Source: Virgibacillus_R byunsanensis
Lineage (GTDB): Bacteria; Bacillota; Bacilli; Bacillales; Amphibacillaceae
Length of the DNA: 64,000 nucleotides
NCBI RefSeq assembly: GCF_042675965.1
Contig: NZ_JBHTKJ010000007.1
Coordinates: 124,001 to 188,000 of the forward strand
Reading direction: 5' to 3'
The translations under genes were made by a program, and so were the position numbers. The notes below the pieces were generated by a model. It was not told the DNA's origin. It saw nothing but the letters and a program-made list of their open reading frames with translations, and did no database searches. Below are positions 15,719-24,775 of this stretch, piece after piece. Within the stretch, counting starts at the first letter, position 1. Every line of letters starts with the position of its first letter.

Positions 15719-16753
15719 TTAAGAGGAATCTTCTGATTTACATACAGTAAGATGTGTTTTTTTACAACCGGGACATAAGGTTACATCTTTTCCTAGTAGT
15801 ATAGACAAAATTCCTATGTTGGTGAGACCTTCAAATTGTGGTTTATAGACAGGACTTCTCCTTAGCCTTCGGCAAATGACAAGTTTTGTTTTTCTATTAC
15901 GATTAGCCAGTAATCCATAATGCCTAATCTTTATAAACCCTCTTGGGAGAACATGCATTAAAAACCGGCGAATAAATTCAATGGTCTTCAAGGTCACTTG
16001 CTTCTTTTTATTACTATCTTTATAATCCTTTACACCAATAGTAACGGTATCATTATCCACAGAAATAATTCTCTGATTCGAGATGGCAATACGATGGGTG
16101 TAACGACCAATGTATTTCATTACCGGTAAAGGACCTCCAAAAGTAGGTTTCGTGTAACTATACCAATCTAGTTTGTAACATTCATCTATTAATTTCTGAA
16201 ATTGTTTTGGTTCTTTGTATTCCTCTAAGTCTTTATAAAATTCAAGTTGGTTTTCCTGATAATATTGCCTTAAATAATATAGGTATTTACCACAAAACTT
16301 CTTGGATAGAACTTTTATGGGGATAAAAAATTTTTGACTAGTGCTCTTCCATTGATTCTGTTTCGTAAGTCCTCCAGCTAATACGACCGTATGAATATGA
16401 GGATGATAATGTAAATTTTGTCGCCACGTATGTAAGACGAAAAAAAAGCCAATCCGCGCTCCTAAATACTTTTTATCTGCGGAAAGCTCCATTAAAGTTT
16501 CTACCACTGCTTTGTAGATTAAATCGTACAGTATTTTTTGGTTATGATAAATGACTCCAAGTAGTTGCTTCGGCATCGTAAATACCACATGGAAATAAGG
16601 GGCATTTAAAATATCTATTTTTCGTTGATCTACCCATATTTCTTTATTCACACCTTGGCAAGTAGGACAGTGCCGATTACGACAGGAATGATGTCTTATG
16701 ACAGTGTGGTCTTCTGTCAAGAAAATGACACTCCACTTTAGCAAACCATTCAT
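15719..16753 (-). CDS. IS91-family transposase, N-terminally truncated
   Basis: This 344-residue protein carries a zinc-finger-like HHSCRNRHCPTCQ at about residues 21-33, then the HUH-type LHYHPHIHTVVLAGG at about 114-128. Further on come KYIGRYTHRIAISNQRI, with candidate catalytic tyrosines, and a C-terminal CPGCKKTHL. These are features of IS91-family rolling-circle transposases. Full-length members have roughly 30-50 more residues with a further cysteine cluster before HHSCRNRHCP, which are absent or scrambled. The sequence upstream contains a 19-bp hairpin and stops. It is probably inactive. Confidence 0.85.
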   Translation of the reverse strand: MNGLLKWSVIFLTEDHTVIRHHSCRNRHCPTCQGVNKEIWVDQRKIDILNAPYFHVVFTMPKQLLGVIYHNQKILYDLIYKAVVETLMELSADKKYLGARIGFFFVLHTWRQNLHYHPHIHTVVLAGGLTKQNQWKSTSQKFFIPIKVLSKKFCGKYLYYLRQYYQENQLEFYKDLEEYKEPKQFQKLIDECYKLDWYSYTKPTFGGPLPVMKYIGRYTHRIAISNQRIISVDNDTVTIGVKDYKDSNKKKQVTLKTIEFIRRFLMHVLPRGFIKIRHYGLLANRNRKTKLVICRRLRRSPVYKPQFEGLTNIGILSILLGKDVTLCPGCKKTHLTVCKSEDSS

Positions 16754-16783
16754 TCAAAACAACTACCGCGCTGCGCTTGCTGG

Positions 16784-16832
16784 GGCCGTAGAAGAGATAA
16801 ATCCAAAACTGTTATTTATCTCTTCTACGGCC
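16784..16832. repeat. Perfect 19-bp inverted repeat inside the 5' part of the IS91-like element
   Basis: GGCCGTAGAAGAGATAAAT (16784-16802) and its exact complement at 16814-16832 enclose an 11-base loop. It sits where the transposase N-terminus should be coded. It could be a small palindromic insertion that broke the gene, or the element's other end structure. A following GC-rich GCTTGC/GCGCTGCGC patch (about 16768-16781) is unlike the neighbourhood. Confidence 0.6.
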
Positions 16833-16934
16833 AAATGGTTAATTATTAGCTATTTTACAGTGTATTGGCCCGAAAGCTTCTTTCAACTTTATTTGGTGAG
16901 GAATTTCCCAACGAAGAATGCTTTCTCCTTTCAT

Positions 16935-17310
16935 TGTAGCGAGAACTTATATAGTAATTTACCGCTTTAAGCCTTTGAAAGGATTGTTATTACGGAATAA
17001 TTCTTTCATATAATCAAACTTCTTCCCTGTTGACGGGAACATTCCCTTTCTCATAATATTCAAGTTTATCAATTAGTAAATATTTCCTATTAACTTCTTC
17101 TATGAACCATGGCTCAGACCCTCTACTACGCAAAATCTATACCAATAAATTATAAGTTGTAGTAGTTAACGATAGGGTCTTAGTTTCTATAAAAAAATTT
17201 TTTGTAAAATGCATTTGAATTTTCTTAATATTTCTGTTACATTATATTTAGCATGTTGAATGATTCATCTCAATTCAGTTTGGAAATAACAGAAAAAAGT
17301 TGGAATTCTT
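16935..17310. other. Gene-free region; possible hairpin and promoter for the next gene
   Basis: There is no convincing gene here. AGACCCTCTACTAC (about 17117-17130) and GTAGTAG...AGGGTCT (about 17159-17180) can form an interrupted stem. A promoter-like TTGAAT-17-TACATT lies at 17215-17243. The right boundary of the IS91-like element must fall somewhere here. Confidence 0.4.
17215..17243 (+). promoter_or_regulatory. Probable sigma-A promoter for the DUF3870 gene
   Basis: TTGAAT (17215-17220) and TACATT (17238-17243) have the optimal 17-base spacing and lie about 70 bases before the start codon at 17311. Both hexamers depart from consensus, so this is moderate evidence. Confidence 0.5.
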
Positions 17311-17640
17311 ATGCGAAAACTGAACACACTTTTAGTTACGGGTTATTCGCGTGCACCTCAAGGAACGTCGATGTATGAGGTTCATAAGCATGCAGGGATT
17401 GTTCTTGAAATTAATTTTGTAACGCATACAATTGAACGTGTAGACTTTACCTTTGTAGCGGATCTGACAAAAGACTTTTTTAAAAGGTTACTTGAAGGAT
17501 ACTGCTTGGAAAAAGGTTTGGATCCGTTAATTGAGCGTATTCAAAATCACTATTTTGCTCCTTCTCAACAAGCGGTTATTGTTGCTTTACAGGCGGCAGT
17601 TCAACGCTATTGGGATTGTGTGAAAGAGCAAAACGTATAA
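17311..17640 (+). CDS. DUF3870 domain protein
   Basis: This 109-residue soluble protein matches DUF3870 by its start (NTLLVTGYSRAPQGTSMYEV) and the pattern GIVLEINFVTHTIERVDFTF and HYFAPSQQAVIVALQAAVQR. The biochemical function is unknown. From memory the family often accompanies amino-acid or organic-acid catabolic genes and transporters. Here it stands alone between its own promoter and a terminator, ahead of the CoA-transferase operon, so it may be separately expressed. Confidence 0.75.
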   Translation: MRKLNTLLVTGYSRAPQGTSMYEVHKHAGIVLEINFVTHTIERVDFTFVADLTKDFFKRLLEGYCLEKGLDPLIERIQNHYFAPSQQAVIVALQAAVQRYWDCVKEQNV

Positions 17641-17693
17641 TTTAGTTTGGTTTAAGTGTTGTAGAGAAATGACCTTTCTCTATTTACTCATTA

Positions 17694-17757
17694 GAGCCTA
17701 GCTAATTAACTACCTTCGCCTATAATGGGCATGTGTGGTTATTTTAGCTAGGTTCTT
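17694..17757 (+). terminator. Long-stem hairpin between the DUF3870 gene and the CoA-transferase operon
   Basis: GAGCCTAGCTAA (17694-17705) pairs with TTAGCTAGGTTC (17744-17755), followed by TTATTT. The 38-base loop is long and could hold a promoter or regulatory site. A second small perfect hairpin, AGAGAAA/TTTCTCT, lies just upstream near 17663-17681. Confidence 0.55.
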
Positions 17758-17781
17758 ATTTGTTTCTGGGAGGCTAGATAA

Positions 17782-18444
17782 ATGGAAAAAATCATGACAT
17801 CTGAACAAGCAATCGCTAAGATCAAATCTGGGGATACTCTAATGGTTGGTGGTTTTGGTTTAGTTGGATGTCCGCTACATTTGGTTAAATCAGTCGAAGA
17901 TACGGACCTTAACGAGTTGACGGTAATTAGTAATAATTTAGGTGAACCAGGAAATGGATTAGGTAAATGGGTAAATCAGAAACGGATCAAAAAAGGTGTT
18001 GGATCTTTTTTTACCTCTAACCCTGATGTTGTTAAAGCTTACCAAGAAGAAGAGCTGGAGATCGAATTAGTCCCTCAAGGTACACTAGCTGAATCAATGC
18101 GAGCAGGAGGGGCTGGAATAGGTGGCTTTTACGTTAGGACATCGGTAGGGACTAAATTGGCCGACAATCTTGAAGTGAAGGAAATTAAGGGTATACCGCA
18201 TGTGTTTCGAGAGTCTTTTACAGCGGATGTTGCGTTAATAAAAGCGTATAAAGCAGATCGACTAGGGAATCTTGTGTATACTAAATCAGCTCGTAACTTC
18301 AATCCTGCCATGGCAACAGCTTCAACATATGTAATTGCGGAAGTCGACGAAATTGTTGAAGTTGGTGAGTTATCAGCAGAAGAAATTATAACACCACATT
18401 TATTTGTTGATGCGATTGTTTGGCCAGGGGGTGAAAGTAGATGA
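17782..18444 (+). CDS. 3-oxoacid CoA-transferase, subunit A
   Basis: This 220-residue alpha subunit of a class I CoA-transferase (ScoA/AtoD type) carries GDTLMVGGFGLVGCPLHLV near residue 20 and VPQGTLAESMRAGGAGIGGF around residue 95, both family motifs. With subunit B it transfers CoA from an acyl-CoA donor such as succinyl- or acetyl-CoA to a 3-keto acid. A GGGAGG site precedes ATG 17782. The gene overlaps subunit B by four bases (ATGA), and a thiolase follows, so the product ketoacyl-CoA is probably cleaved at once. The keto acid itself is not determined. Confidence 0.92.
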   Translation: MEKIMTSEQAIAKIKSGDTLMVGGFGLVGCPLHLVKSVEDTDLNELTVISNNLGEPGNGLGKWVNQKRIKKGVGSFFTSNPDVVKAYQEEELEIELVPQGTLAESMRAGGAGIGGFYVRTSVGTKLADNLEVKEIKGIPHVFRESFTADVALIKAYKADRLGNLVYTKSARNFNPAMATASTYVIAEVDEIVEVGELSAEEIITPHLFVDAIVWPGGESR

Positions 18445-19088
18445 ACATGAAAGAACGTATCGCTGCTCGAGTAGCGAAAGAATTTTTAGAAGGGGATATT
18501 ATCAACTTAGGTATTGGGATCCCAACATTCATCCCAAATTATCTCCCAGAAGGTATTCAGGTATTCCTGCATTCTGAAAACGGGATTTTAGGAGTTGGCC
18601 ATACACCAGAAGGGGATAAGGTTGATCCAAACATTGTCAATGCAGGCAAGAAATCTGTAACCGTAAATGAAGGCGCTTCCTTTTTTGATAGTGTAAATTC
18701 ATTTGCGATGATACGAGGTGGACATATTGATGTTGCGGTTTTAGGTGCTTTAGAGGTTAATGCAAAAGGTCAAATTGCCAACTGGGCAGTTCCTGGAAAA
18801 CCTGTTTTGGGTGTCGGAGGAGCTATGGATTTAATCGAAGGCTCACAAAAAGTGTTTGTGACAACTACACATATGACAAAAAATGGGAAACCTAAGATTG
18901 TTAACGAAAATAAATATCCGCTGACATCTCATCGAAGCATCGATATGATTGTGACGGATAAGGCAGTTTTTCATGTGCGAGATGAAACATTGTTCCTTAC
19001 TGAAATTGCGCCCGAAAGCAGCTTAGAAGAAGTAAGGTTACTAACAGATGCCTCATTCCAAGTGAGTGAAAATATAAAAACGTTCTAA
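18441..19088 (+). CDS. 3-oxoacid CoA-transferase, subunit B
   Basis: This 215-residue beta subunit carries the catalytic glutamate in HSENGILGVG (Glu46), which forms the covalent CoA thioester intermediate. The glycine-rich NLGIGIPTFIPNYLPEG lies before it and IRGGHIDVAVLGALEV after it. Its length and motifs match ScoB/AtoA. It is translationally coupled to subunit A and lies 16 bases before the thiolase gene. Confidence 0.92.
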   Translation: MNMKERIAARVAKEFLEGDIINLGIGIPTFIPNYLPEGIQVFLHSENGILGVGHTPEGDKVDPNIVNAGKKSVTVNEGASFFDSVNSFAMIRGGHIDVAVLGALEVNAKGQIANWAVPGKPVLGVGGAMDLIEGSQKVFVTTTHMTKNGKPKIVNENKYPLTSHRSIDMIVTDKAVFHVRDETLFLTEIAPESSLEEVRLLTDASFQVSENIKTF

Positions 19089-19104
19089 TGAAAGGAGAGA
19101 TGAT

Positions 19105-20295
19105 ATGGTAGTGGTTGTAAATGCTTATCGTACAGCGATTGGCAAATATGGCGGTTCGTTATCTGATCATACACCTGAAGCTTTGATGACGACATTAATG
19201 AAGAATAATTTAGCAAATGCAGGATTAACTTCTGATCTAGTTGATCAAGTGATCACTGGTCAAACGAAACAGAGTGCTCATGCTGCTAATATCGCCCGTA
19301 TTGCAAGTTTGGCTGCAGGTATCCCGGAAACAACAACTGCATACACCGTACATATGCAATGTGGATCTGGCCTACAGGCTGTCTATGATGCGTGGATGTC
19401 TATTAAAACTGGGCAGGCAGACGTTGTGTTAGCTGGGGGGGTAGAAAATATGTCACGGGCACCATTTTATACAGCTGATAACCGTTTCAAACCGAAAACG
19501 GGAAACCAGACCATGTACGATAGCAATACAGAAAGTCAAAACAAATCTCAGCCAGAAGCTATTTATGGCAGTTTTAACATGGGTCAGACAGCTGAAAATT
19601 TGGCAAGGAAATACAACATTTCTTTTGAGGAACAAAATGAATTTGCTTACAACAGCCAAATGAAAGCAAAAAAAGCGATAGAATCTGATCGATTTTCAGA
19701 TGAAATTATTCCTATTGAAGTAGCTGACGGTAAACGACGAACGCGGCTGTTCGCAAAAGACGAGCACCCAAGAAAGGTGACGCTAGAAAAATTAAATGAT
19801 CTACCAGCTATTTTTAAAGAAGATGGAACAGTCACAGCAGGTAATTCATCCGGAAGAAATGATGGAGCTGCAAGTTTGTTGTTGATGAATGAAGAAAAGG
19901 CAAAATCGTTAGGACTTAAACCAATGGCTAAAATTAAATCATTAGCTGCAGTAGGCGTAAATCCTGCGGAAATGGGAGTTGGTCCTGTCCCGGCAACTAA
20001 AAAAGCTCTTAAGCGATCTTATTTAACCCTAGATGATATAAATCTCATTGAATTGAATGAAGCCTTTGCTTCTCAGTCATTAGCTGTCATGAAGGAGTGG
20101 GGTGAAGACCATCATCATAAGGTGAATGTCAACGGAGGAGCTATTGCTTTAGGTCACCCATTAGGTTCATCGGGTGCAAGAATATTAGTGACGCTTATCC
20201 ATGAAATGCACAAACAAGAGTCTAAATATGGTTTAGCTACGTTATGTGTCGCGGGTGGACAGGGTATTTCTACAGTTGTTGAGAATTATGAATAG
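19105..20295 (+). CDS. Thiolase family acetyl-CoA C-acyltransferase
   Basis: This 396-residue thiolase has the acylated cysteine in HMQCGSGLQAV (Cys86), the histidine in VNGGAIALGHPLGSSGARIL and the second cysteine in LCVAGGQG. It cleaves 3-ketoacyl-CoA with CoA to acetyl-CoA plus a shorter acyl-CoA. Following a CoA-transferase pair, the cleavage direction is the likely one. GAAAGGAGAG precedes ATG 19105. The stop overlaps the start region of the aminotransferase gene. Substrate chain length cannot be read from the sequence. Confidence 0.92.
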   Translation: MVVVVNAYRTAIGKYGGSLSDHTPEALMTTLMKNNLANAGLTSDLVDQVITGQTKQSAHAANIARIASLAAGIPETTTAYTVHMQCGSGLQAVYDAWMSIKTGQADVVLAGGVENMSRAPFYTADNRFKPKTGNQTMYDSNTESQNKSQPEAIYGSFNMGQTAENLARKYNISFEEQNEFAYNSQMKAKKAIESDRFSDEIIPIEVADGKRRTRLFAKDEHPRKVTLEKLNDLPAIFKEDGTVTAGNSSGRNDGAASLLLMNEEKAKSLGLKPMAKIKSLAAVGVNPAEMGVGPVPATKKALKRSYLTLDDINLIELNEAFASQSLAVMKEWGEDHHHKVNVNGGAIALGHPLGSSGARILVTLIHEMHKQESKYGLATLCVAGGQGISTVVENYE

Positions 20296-21655
20296 AAAAT
20301 GGAATGACAACGTGGGCCAAGATCATGTGTTTCATCGAAATTTTAACCAATCATACCCACATATTGCAAAGGGAGAGGGGATCTATCTTTACGATACGCA
20401 GGGGAAACGTTACTTGGACGGAAGTTCAGGGGCTGTCGCAGTTAATATTGGCCATGGTGTTAAAGAAGTTGTAGAAGCCATGACTGAGCAAGCATCACAG
20501 ATTGCCTATATCCATACATTACGCTTTGAAACGAAAGTCCAACAAGAATTAGCTTCTTTGATTGCTTCATTAGCTCCTAAAGAACTGGATACTGTATACT
20601 TCACATCTGGAGGAGCAGAGGCAAATGAAAGTGCTTTAAAGCTGTCAAGACAATATCATCTGGGGAATGATCATCAAGGAAAGTTTAAAGTCATCAGCCA
20701 TAGCATAAGTTATCACGGTAACACCATGCGGACATTATCTATAGGAGGTGATCAGAAAAGAAAAAAATTATATGATAAAGAACTTCATGGTGGCGTGATT
20801 CAGATAGATCCCCCCTATGATAAAAGAAATGATTTTCAAGGACTTCATGAAGATGAATATGTCAGTTGCTGTTTGGATCAAATCGAAAAACAAATCATCA
20901 AAGAAGACCCTGAAACAATTAGTTGTTTTTTCATTGAACCCATTGTCGGTAGTCAAATAGCCGCATTTGTTATGCCTGATGGATATTTAGAAGGCATTCG
21001 TAAGCTTTGTGATCGGTATGACATGTTATTGATTGCAGATGAAGTGATGACAGGATTCGGCCGAACTGGAAAAGTATTTGCTGTTAACCATTGGGATATC
21101 ACACCAGATATTATTACCTTTGCGAAAGGGGTATCTAGCGCATACGCTCCATTAGGTGGCATGATTGTTAAAAATCATATTATTCAAACTCTTAAAGGTA
21201 GTTGGGATGGGAAGTTTGCCCACGGTTATACCTTTAGTGGGCATCCAGTCGCATTAGCAGCAGGTAAAGCAAACATTGATTACTTATTAGACAATGACCT
21301 AATAAACCATGTGCAAGAGAAGGGCCGATACTTATACAGTAAATTAACTGAATTAATTGGTAATTTCTCATGTGTTGGAAGTTTAAGAGGCGAAGGGCTA
21401 TTATTGGGTTTTGAATTATATAAAGACAAACAATCATTGGAACCCTTTAAACCCTCACAACAAGTGGCAGAAACTTTAAATCAAATATGTATTGAAAATG
21501 GAGTTCTATTTTATCCTGGTCAAGGTAGCATTGACCAACATCCATTTGATCATATGCTCGTAGCTCCTCCATTTGTTATTACTGAGGATGAAATTGACCT
21601 TATGATTGACTTGCTAGAGAAAAGTTTACGTACATTTAGAAACCATTTTTGTTAA
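20288..21655 (+). CDS. Class III PLP-dependent aminotransferase
   Basis: This 455-residue enzyme of aminotransferase fold type I, class III, has FTSGGAEANESALKLSRQYH for phosphate binding, LLIADEVMTGFGRTGKVFAV with the PLP-ring aspartate, and the Schiff-base lysine in ITFAKGVSSAYAPLGGMIV. Class III members mostly act on omega- or beta-amino groups (beta-alanine, GABA, taurine, 3-amino acids). ATG 20288 overlaps the thiolase stop. An in-frame GTG at 20246 would need 14 extra residues inside the thiolase gene. Its place after the thiolase suggests it makes the 3-keto acid that the CoA-transferase activates. Confidence 0.88.
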   Translation: MNRKWNDNVGQDHVFHRNFNQSYPHIAKGEGIYLYDTQGKRYLDGSSGAVAVNIGHGVKEVVEAMTEQASQIAYIHTLRFETKVQQELASLIASLAPKELDTVYFTSGGAEANESALKLSRQYHLGNDHQGKFKVISHSISYHGNTMRTLSIGGDQKRKKLYDKELHGGVIQIDPPYDKRNDFQGLHEDEYVSCCLDQIEKQIIKEDPETISCFFIEPIVGSQIAAFVMPDGYLEGIRKLCDRYDMLLIADEVMTGFGRTGKVFAVNHWDITPDIITFAKGVSSAYAPLGGMIVKNHIIQTLKGSWDGKFAHGYTFSGHPVALAAGKANIDYLLDNDLINHVQEKGRYLYSKLTELIGNFSCVGSLRGEGLLLGFELYKDKQSLEPFKPSQQVAETLNQICIENGVLFYPGQGSIDQHPFDHMLVAPPFVITEDEIDLMIDLLEKSLRTFRNHFC

Positions 21656-21739
21656 GGTGGTTTTGTTGTTGGAGCGTATGTTACACGCCCTTCGTATAAT
21701 GTATCTTATAAAAAAGTAGATATAAAAGGAGAGGTTAAG

Positions 21740-22750
21740 ATGATGAAAAGAATTACATTATTTACATTTATGATAATAGTTGCTGTTTTATTTTTAACAG
21801 CATGTGGTTCTGATGTTGGAAGTGAAACAGGTGATAATGGAAGTGAAACAGATGTAGATATGGACAATTATCCAGATGGAACGGTTCGTTTAGTTGTACC
21901 TTACTCAGCTGGTGGAGGTACAGATACAGTAGGCCGTGCGATTGCGGAGTACATTGATGTAGACAATGAGTCAATGATTATTGCAAATATTGAAGGTAGT
22001 GGTGGTTCTATTGGGACCAAGGAGGTTGTCGATGAAAGTCCAGATGGTCAAACACTTTTAATTCACTCAGTAACAGCTGCTGTATCTGGTTATCATACAG
22101 GATTGTATGACGAAAGAGTATGGAAACAGTTAAAGCCTGTAGCAGCATTGGTTTCACAAAGTGGGGGTATTGTTGTGAGTGCTGACTCTGAATTTGAAAC
22201 AGCAGAAGATTTAATTGAATTCGCAGAAAATAACCCAAATGAATTATCCGTCGGTGTACCAGGAATCGGAGGCGGTGGTCACATCATAAGTGCCATTTTT
22301 GCTGATTCAGCTGGTATAGATGTTAACTTCGTACCATTTGATGGTTCAGCTGATTCTCGTGCAGCTTTAGCAGGTGGTCATATTGATGTTATGTCAGGTT
22401 TCGTTTCAGAGTTCTACGACTTTATCCAAGATGGTGAATTTAGAATGCTAGCTTCCACAGGTAGTGAACGTGCTGAACAATTACCAGATGTACCGACATT
22501 TAGTGAGTTAGGTATTGATTTTGTCTTAAATCACAGAAATGGCATCTATGCTCCAGCTGACACACCTGATGAAGTGATTGACTACTTAAATAAACGATTA
22601 CAAGAGGTCTCAGAAAATCAAGAATTTATTGATTTAATGAATAGTCTTGTGACAGAAGTGGACTATTTAAATGCTGAAGAGTTTGAAGCTGAAATGGAAA
22701 GTTTAGATTCAATAATTGAACCAGTTGGTCACTTAATCAGTGGTGAATAA
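21740..22750 (+). CDS. tctC: Tripartite tricarboxylate-type transporter, binding lipoprotein (TctC), set 1
   Basis: This 336-residue Bug/TctC receptor has a signal ending FLTAC, so the lipid-anchored cysteine is residue 22. The mature start VRLVVPYSAGGGTDTVGRAI is the family hallmark, followed by ANIEGSGGSIGTKEV and, later, RAALAGGHIDVMSG. TctC proteins bind organic or amino acids for a TctA/TctB permease. AGGAGAGG precedes ATG 21740. TctB and TctA follow directly, and the upstream catabolic genes suggest the ligand is their substrate. It differs from the second TctC at 51.6 kb. Confidence 0.92.
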   Translation: MMKRITLFTFMIIVAVLFLTACGSDVGSETGDNGSETDVDMDNYPDGTVRLVVPYSAGGGTDTVGRAIAEYIDVDNESMIIANIEGSGGSIGTKEVVDESPDGQTLLIHSVTAAVSGYHTGLYDERVWKQLKPVAALVSQSGGIVVSADSEFETAEDLIEFAENNPNELSVGVPGIGGGGHIISAIFADSAGIDVNFVPFDGSADSRAALAGGHIDVMSGFVSEFYDFIQDGEFRMLASTGSERAEQLPDVPTFSELGIDFVLNHRNGIYAPADTPDEVIDYLNKRLQEVSENQEFIDLMNSLVTEVDYLNAEEFEAEMESLDSIIEPVGHLISGE

Positions 22751-22779
22751 CTTGGACTAGACTGAAAGGTGGAGGATTT

Positions 22780-23250
22780 ATGGTCATTAACTCTGAAAGG
22801 GCTTTAGCGATTGGGTTCTTTTGTTTTAGTCTATTTATGTTCGTAGCGAGTCTCAATATTACTTCCAGTATAACTACTGGCGCTGCAGGACCTTCATTCT
22901 TTCCAAGATTATGGTCAATCATTTTAGGAATATTAAGTATCTTATACTTTTTTGAAGCAGGTAAGAGAATTGATCCTGACTCTCACAAGGGTCTTAAACA
23001 GACCCTTCGTGAGAACAAAAAAGTATTTATTATGCTAGCAGCGGTTTTAGTTTATATTTTTTTATTAGACTATTTAGGTTATATAATATCGACTTTTTCT
23101 TTACTTACATTTGCTATTTACATTTTAGATATAAAAAAAGAAATTTCTAAACTTAAAATTTACATGATATCGCTCGTTGTTACACTTGGAACATACTTTG
23201 TATTTACTAACATACTTAATGTCTTTTTACCATCAGGAATTTTTTATTAG
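22780..23250 (+). CDS. tctB: Tripartite tricarboxylate-type transporter, small membrane subunit (TctB), set 1
   Basis: This 156-residue protein has four predicted membrane segments: ALAIGFFCFSLFMFVASL, a second near FPRLWSIILGILSILYF, and two in the C-terminal half. The GAAGPSFFPRLW motif is typical of TctB. It associates with TctA in the membrane. GGTGGAGG precedes ATG 22780. It lies 30 bases after tctC and 19 before tctA. Confidence 0.9.
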   Translation: MVINSERALAIGFFCFSLFMFVASLNITSSITTGAAGPSFFPRLWSIILGILSILYFFEAGKRIDPDSHKGLKQTLRENKKVFIMLAAVLVYIFLLDYLGYIISTFSLLTFAIYILDIKKEISKLKIYMISLVVTLGTYFVFTNILNVFLPSGIFY

Positions 23251-23268
23251 TAAGAGAGGAGGGATATT

Positions 23269-24771
23269 ATGGATTTCATTATTATAGGTGTCCAAGAAGT
23301 TATTAATATTCAAACACTCTTACTAATTCTTGGTAGTGTGTTGATGGGGATATTATTTGGTGCAATACCAGGACTTACGGCTTCCCTCGGTATCGCTTTA
23401 TTACTACCCTTTACATTTGCTTTAGGTCCAGTTAATGGATTATCTGCTCTTATTGGTGTTTATGTAGGAGCGACATCTGGTGGACTAATTTCTGCAACGT
23501 TAATTGGGATTCCGGGAACGGGTGCATCGATTGTTACGACCTTTGATGGGTATCCACTCGCACAAAAAGGAGGAGCTAATAAAGCGTTATCCATCGGTGT
23601 CTTTGCTTCATTAATCGGTGGAATAATCAGTATGATTCTCTTAACATCGATTTCACCATTATTAGCACAAGTAGCTTTACAATTTGGGCCATGGGAATAC
23701 TTTGCGTTAGGAATTTTTGGTCTATCCATTGTTGTTAGTGTATCGAGTGACCATATGTTAAAAGGGTTGATTGCAGGTTGTCTAGGAGTAATGATTACAT
23801 TAGTGGGTCTAGACCCCGTCTTGTCAGTCCCACGTTTTACATTTGATGTGTCTCAATTAATGTCTGGTTTTAGTTTATTACCAACATTATTAGGGTTCTT
23901 TGCTGTTTCATTATTTTTCAATGAGTTAAATGTTTTGAATGATAACCAAAAGCCAATTCAATTATCGCAGTCGTATTCAATTTTTCCACGTTTACAGGAA
24001 ATTAAAAGTAATATTCGAAACCTCATTCGTTCATCTTTTATTGGTACGATGATTGGTATTTTACCAGGTGCTGGTGGAAGTATCGCCTCCTTTTTAGCCT
24101 ATGATCGAGCTAAAAAAGCATCTAAAACTCCTGAAAAGTTTGGAACAGGCCACACAGAAGGTATATTTGCATCTGAATCATCCAATAACTCCATTACAGG
24201 GGGTTCATTGATACCATTAATAACACTAGGGATACCAGGCGATATGGTAACAGCTGTAATTTTAGGTGGATTACTTATCCATGGACTACAGCCAGGGCCT
24301 TTGTTATTTGATAACAATCCTGATGTTGTTGGTTCAATTTTTATTAGTTTATTACTTGCAACTATTGCAATGTTTATTATTCAAAGTAGTTTAATGCGTT
24401 ATTTCGCTAGGGTCATTCAAGTACCTAAGCATATTTTATTACCAGTTATTATAATCATGTCTATGGTTGGAACATATTCTGCAAATAACCGAATCTTTGA
24501 TCTATGGGTCCTTGTTATTTTTGGTTTCATTGGATATATTCTTTTACGAAATAAATTCAATTTAGCACCATTAATTTTAGGTTATATTCTAGGTCCAATT
24601 ATTGAATCAAACTGGCGCCGGGGATTAATGGCATCTAATGGTGACTTTACACTCTTTTTCACCAGGCCCCTTTCATTATTATTATTGATTGCTACCGTTT
24701 TAGCAATAGTCTTACCACTTATTACATCAAGGCGAGAGAAAAAGAAAAAACTCGCTTCTGGAGGTAGTTAA
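23269..24771 (+). CDS. tctA: Tripartite tricarboxylate-type transporter, large membrane subunit (TctA), set 1
   Basis: This 500-residue permease has about 10-12 hydrophobic segments and TctA signatures: GAIPGLTASLGIALLLPFTF, LIGIPGTGASIVTTFDGYPL and, in the second half, GILPGAGGSIASFLAYDRAK and ESSNNSITGGSLIPLITLGI. It carries out ion-coupled solute import with TctB, fed by TctC. The C-terminus is basic (RREKKKK). The peptidase gene starts five bases after its stop, so the operon continues. Confidence 0.93.
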   Translation: MDFIIIGVQEVINIQTLLLILGSVLMGILFGAIPGLTASLGIALLLPFTFALGPVNGLSALIGVYVGATSGGLISATLIGIPGTGASIVTTFDGYPLAQKGGANKALSIGVFASLIGGIISMILLTSISPLLAQVALQFGPWEYFALGIFGLSIVVSVSSDHMLKGLIAGCLGVMITLVGLDPVLSVPRFTFDVSQLMSGFSLLPTLLGFFAVSLFFNELNVLNDNQKPIQLSQSYSIFPRLQEIKSNIRNLIRSSFIGTMIGILPGAGGSIASFLAYDRAKKASKTPEKFGTGHTEGIFASESSNNSITGGSLIPLITLGIPGDMVTAVILGGLLIHGLQPGPLLFDNNPDVVGSIFISLLLATIAMFIIQSSLMRYFARVIQVPKHILLPVIIIMSMVGTYSANNRIFDLWVLVIFGFIGYILLRNKFNLAPLILGYILGPIIESNWRRGLMASNGDFTLFFTRPLSLLLLIATVLAIVLPLITSRREKKKKLASGGS

Positions 24772-24775
24772 TTCT

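Larger units (their letters stand above)
15410..16934 (-). mobile_element. IS91-like (rolling-circle) insertion element, 5' side degraded
   Basis: The plus-strand left end (TAAAGGGGACAATCGGAAGTTT) recurs at 27348. Read on the minus strand, it lies downstream of the transposase and abuts GAAC, the tetranucleotide next to the replication-origin end of IS91-family elements. A 17-bp perfect hairpin lies 30 bases inside this end (15440-15484). The other end is not defined. The limit given (16934) is the start of a short minus-strand reading frame that may be the displaced transposase N-terminus. No flanking duplication is expected for this family. Confidence 0.7.

Noticed and set aside
16698..16970. 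90-codon plus-strand ORF across the IS91-like 5' region
   Set aside because: It runs through the 19-bp palindrome and antisense transposase sequence, without a ribosome binding site or family resemblance.
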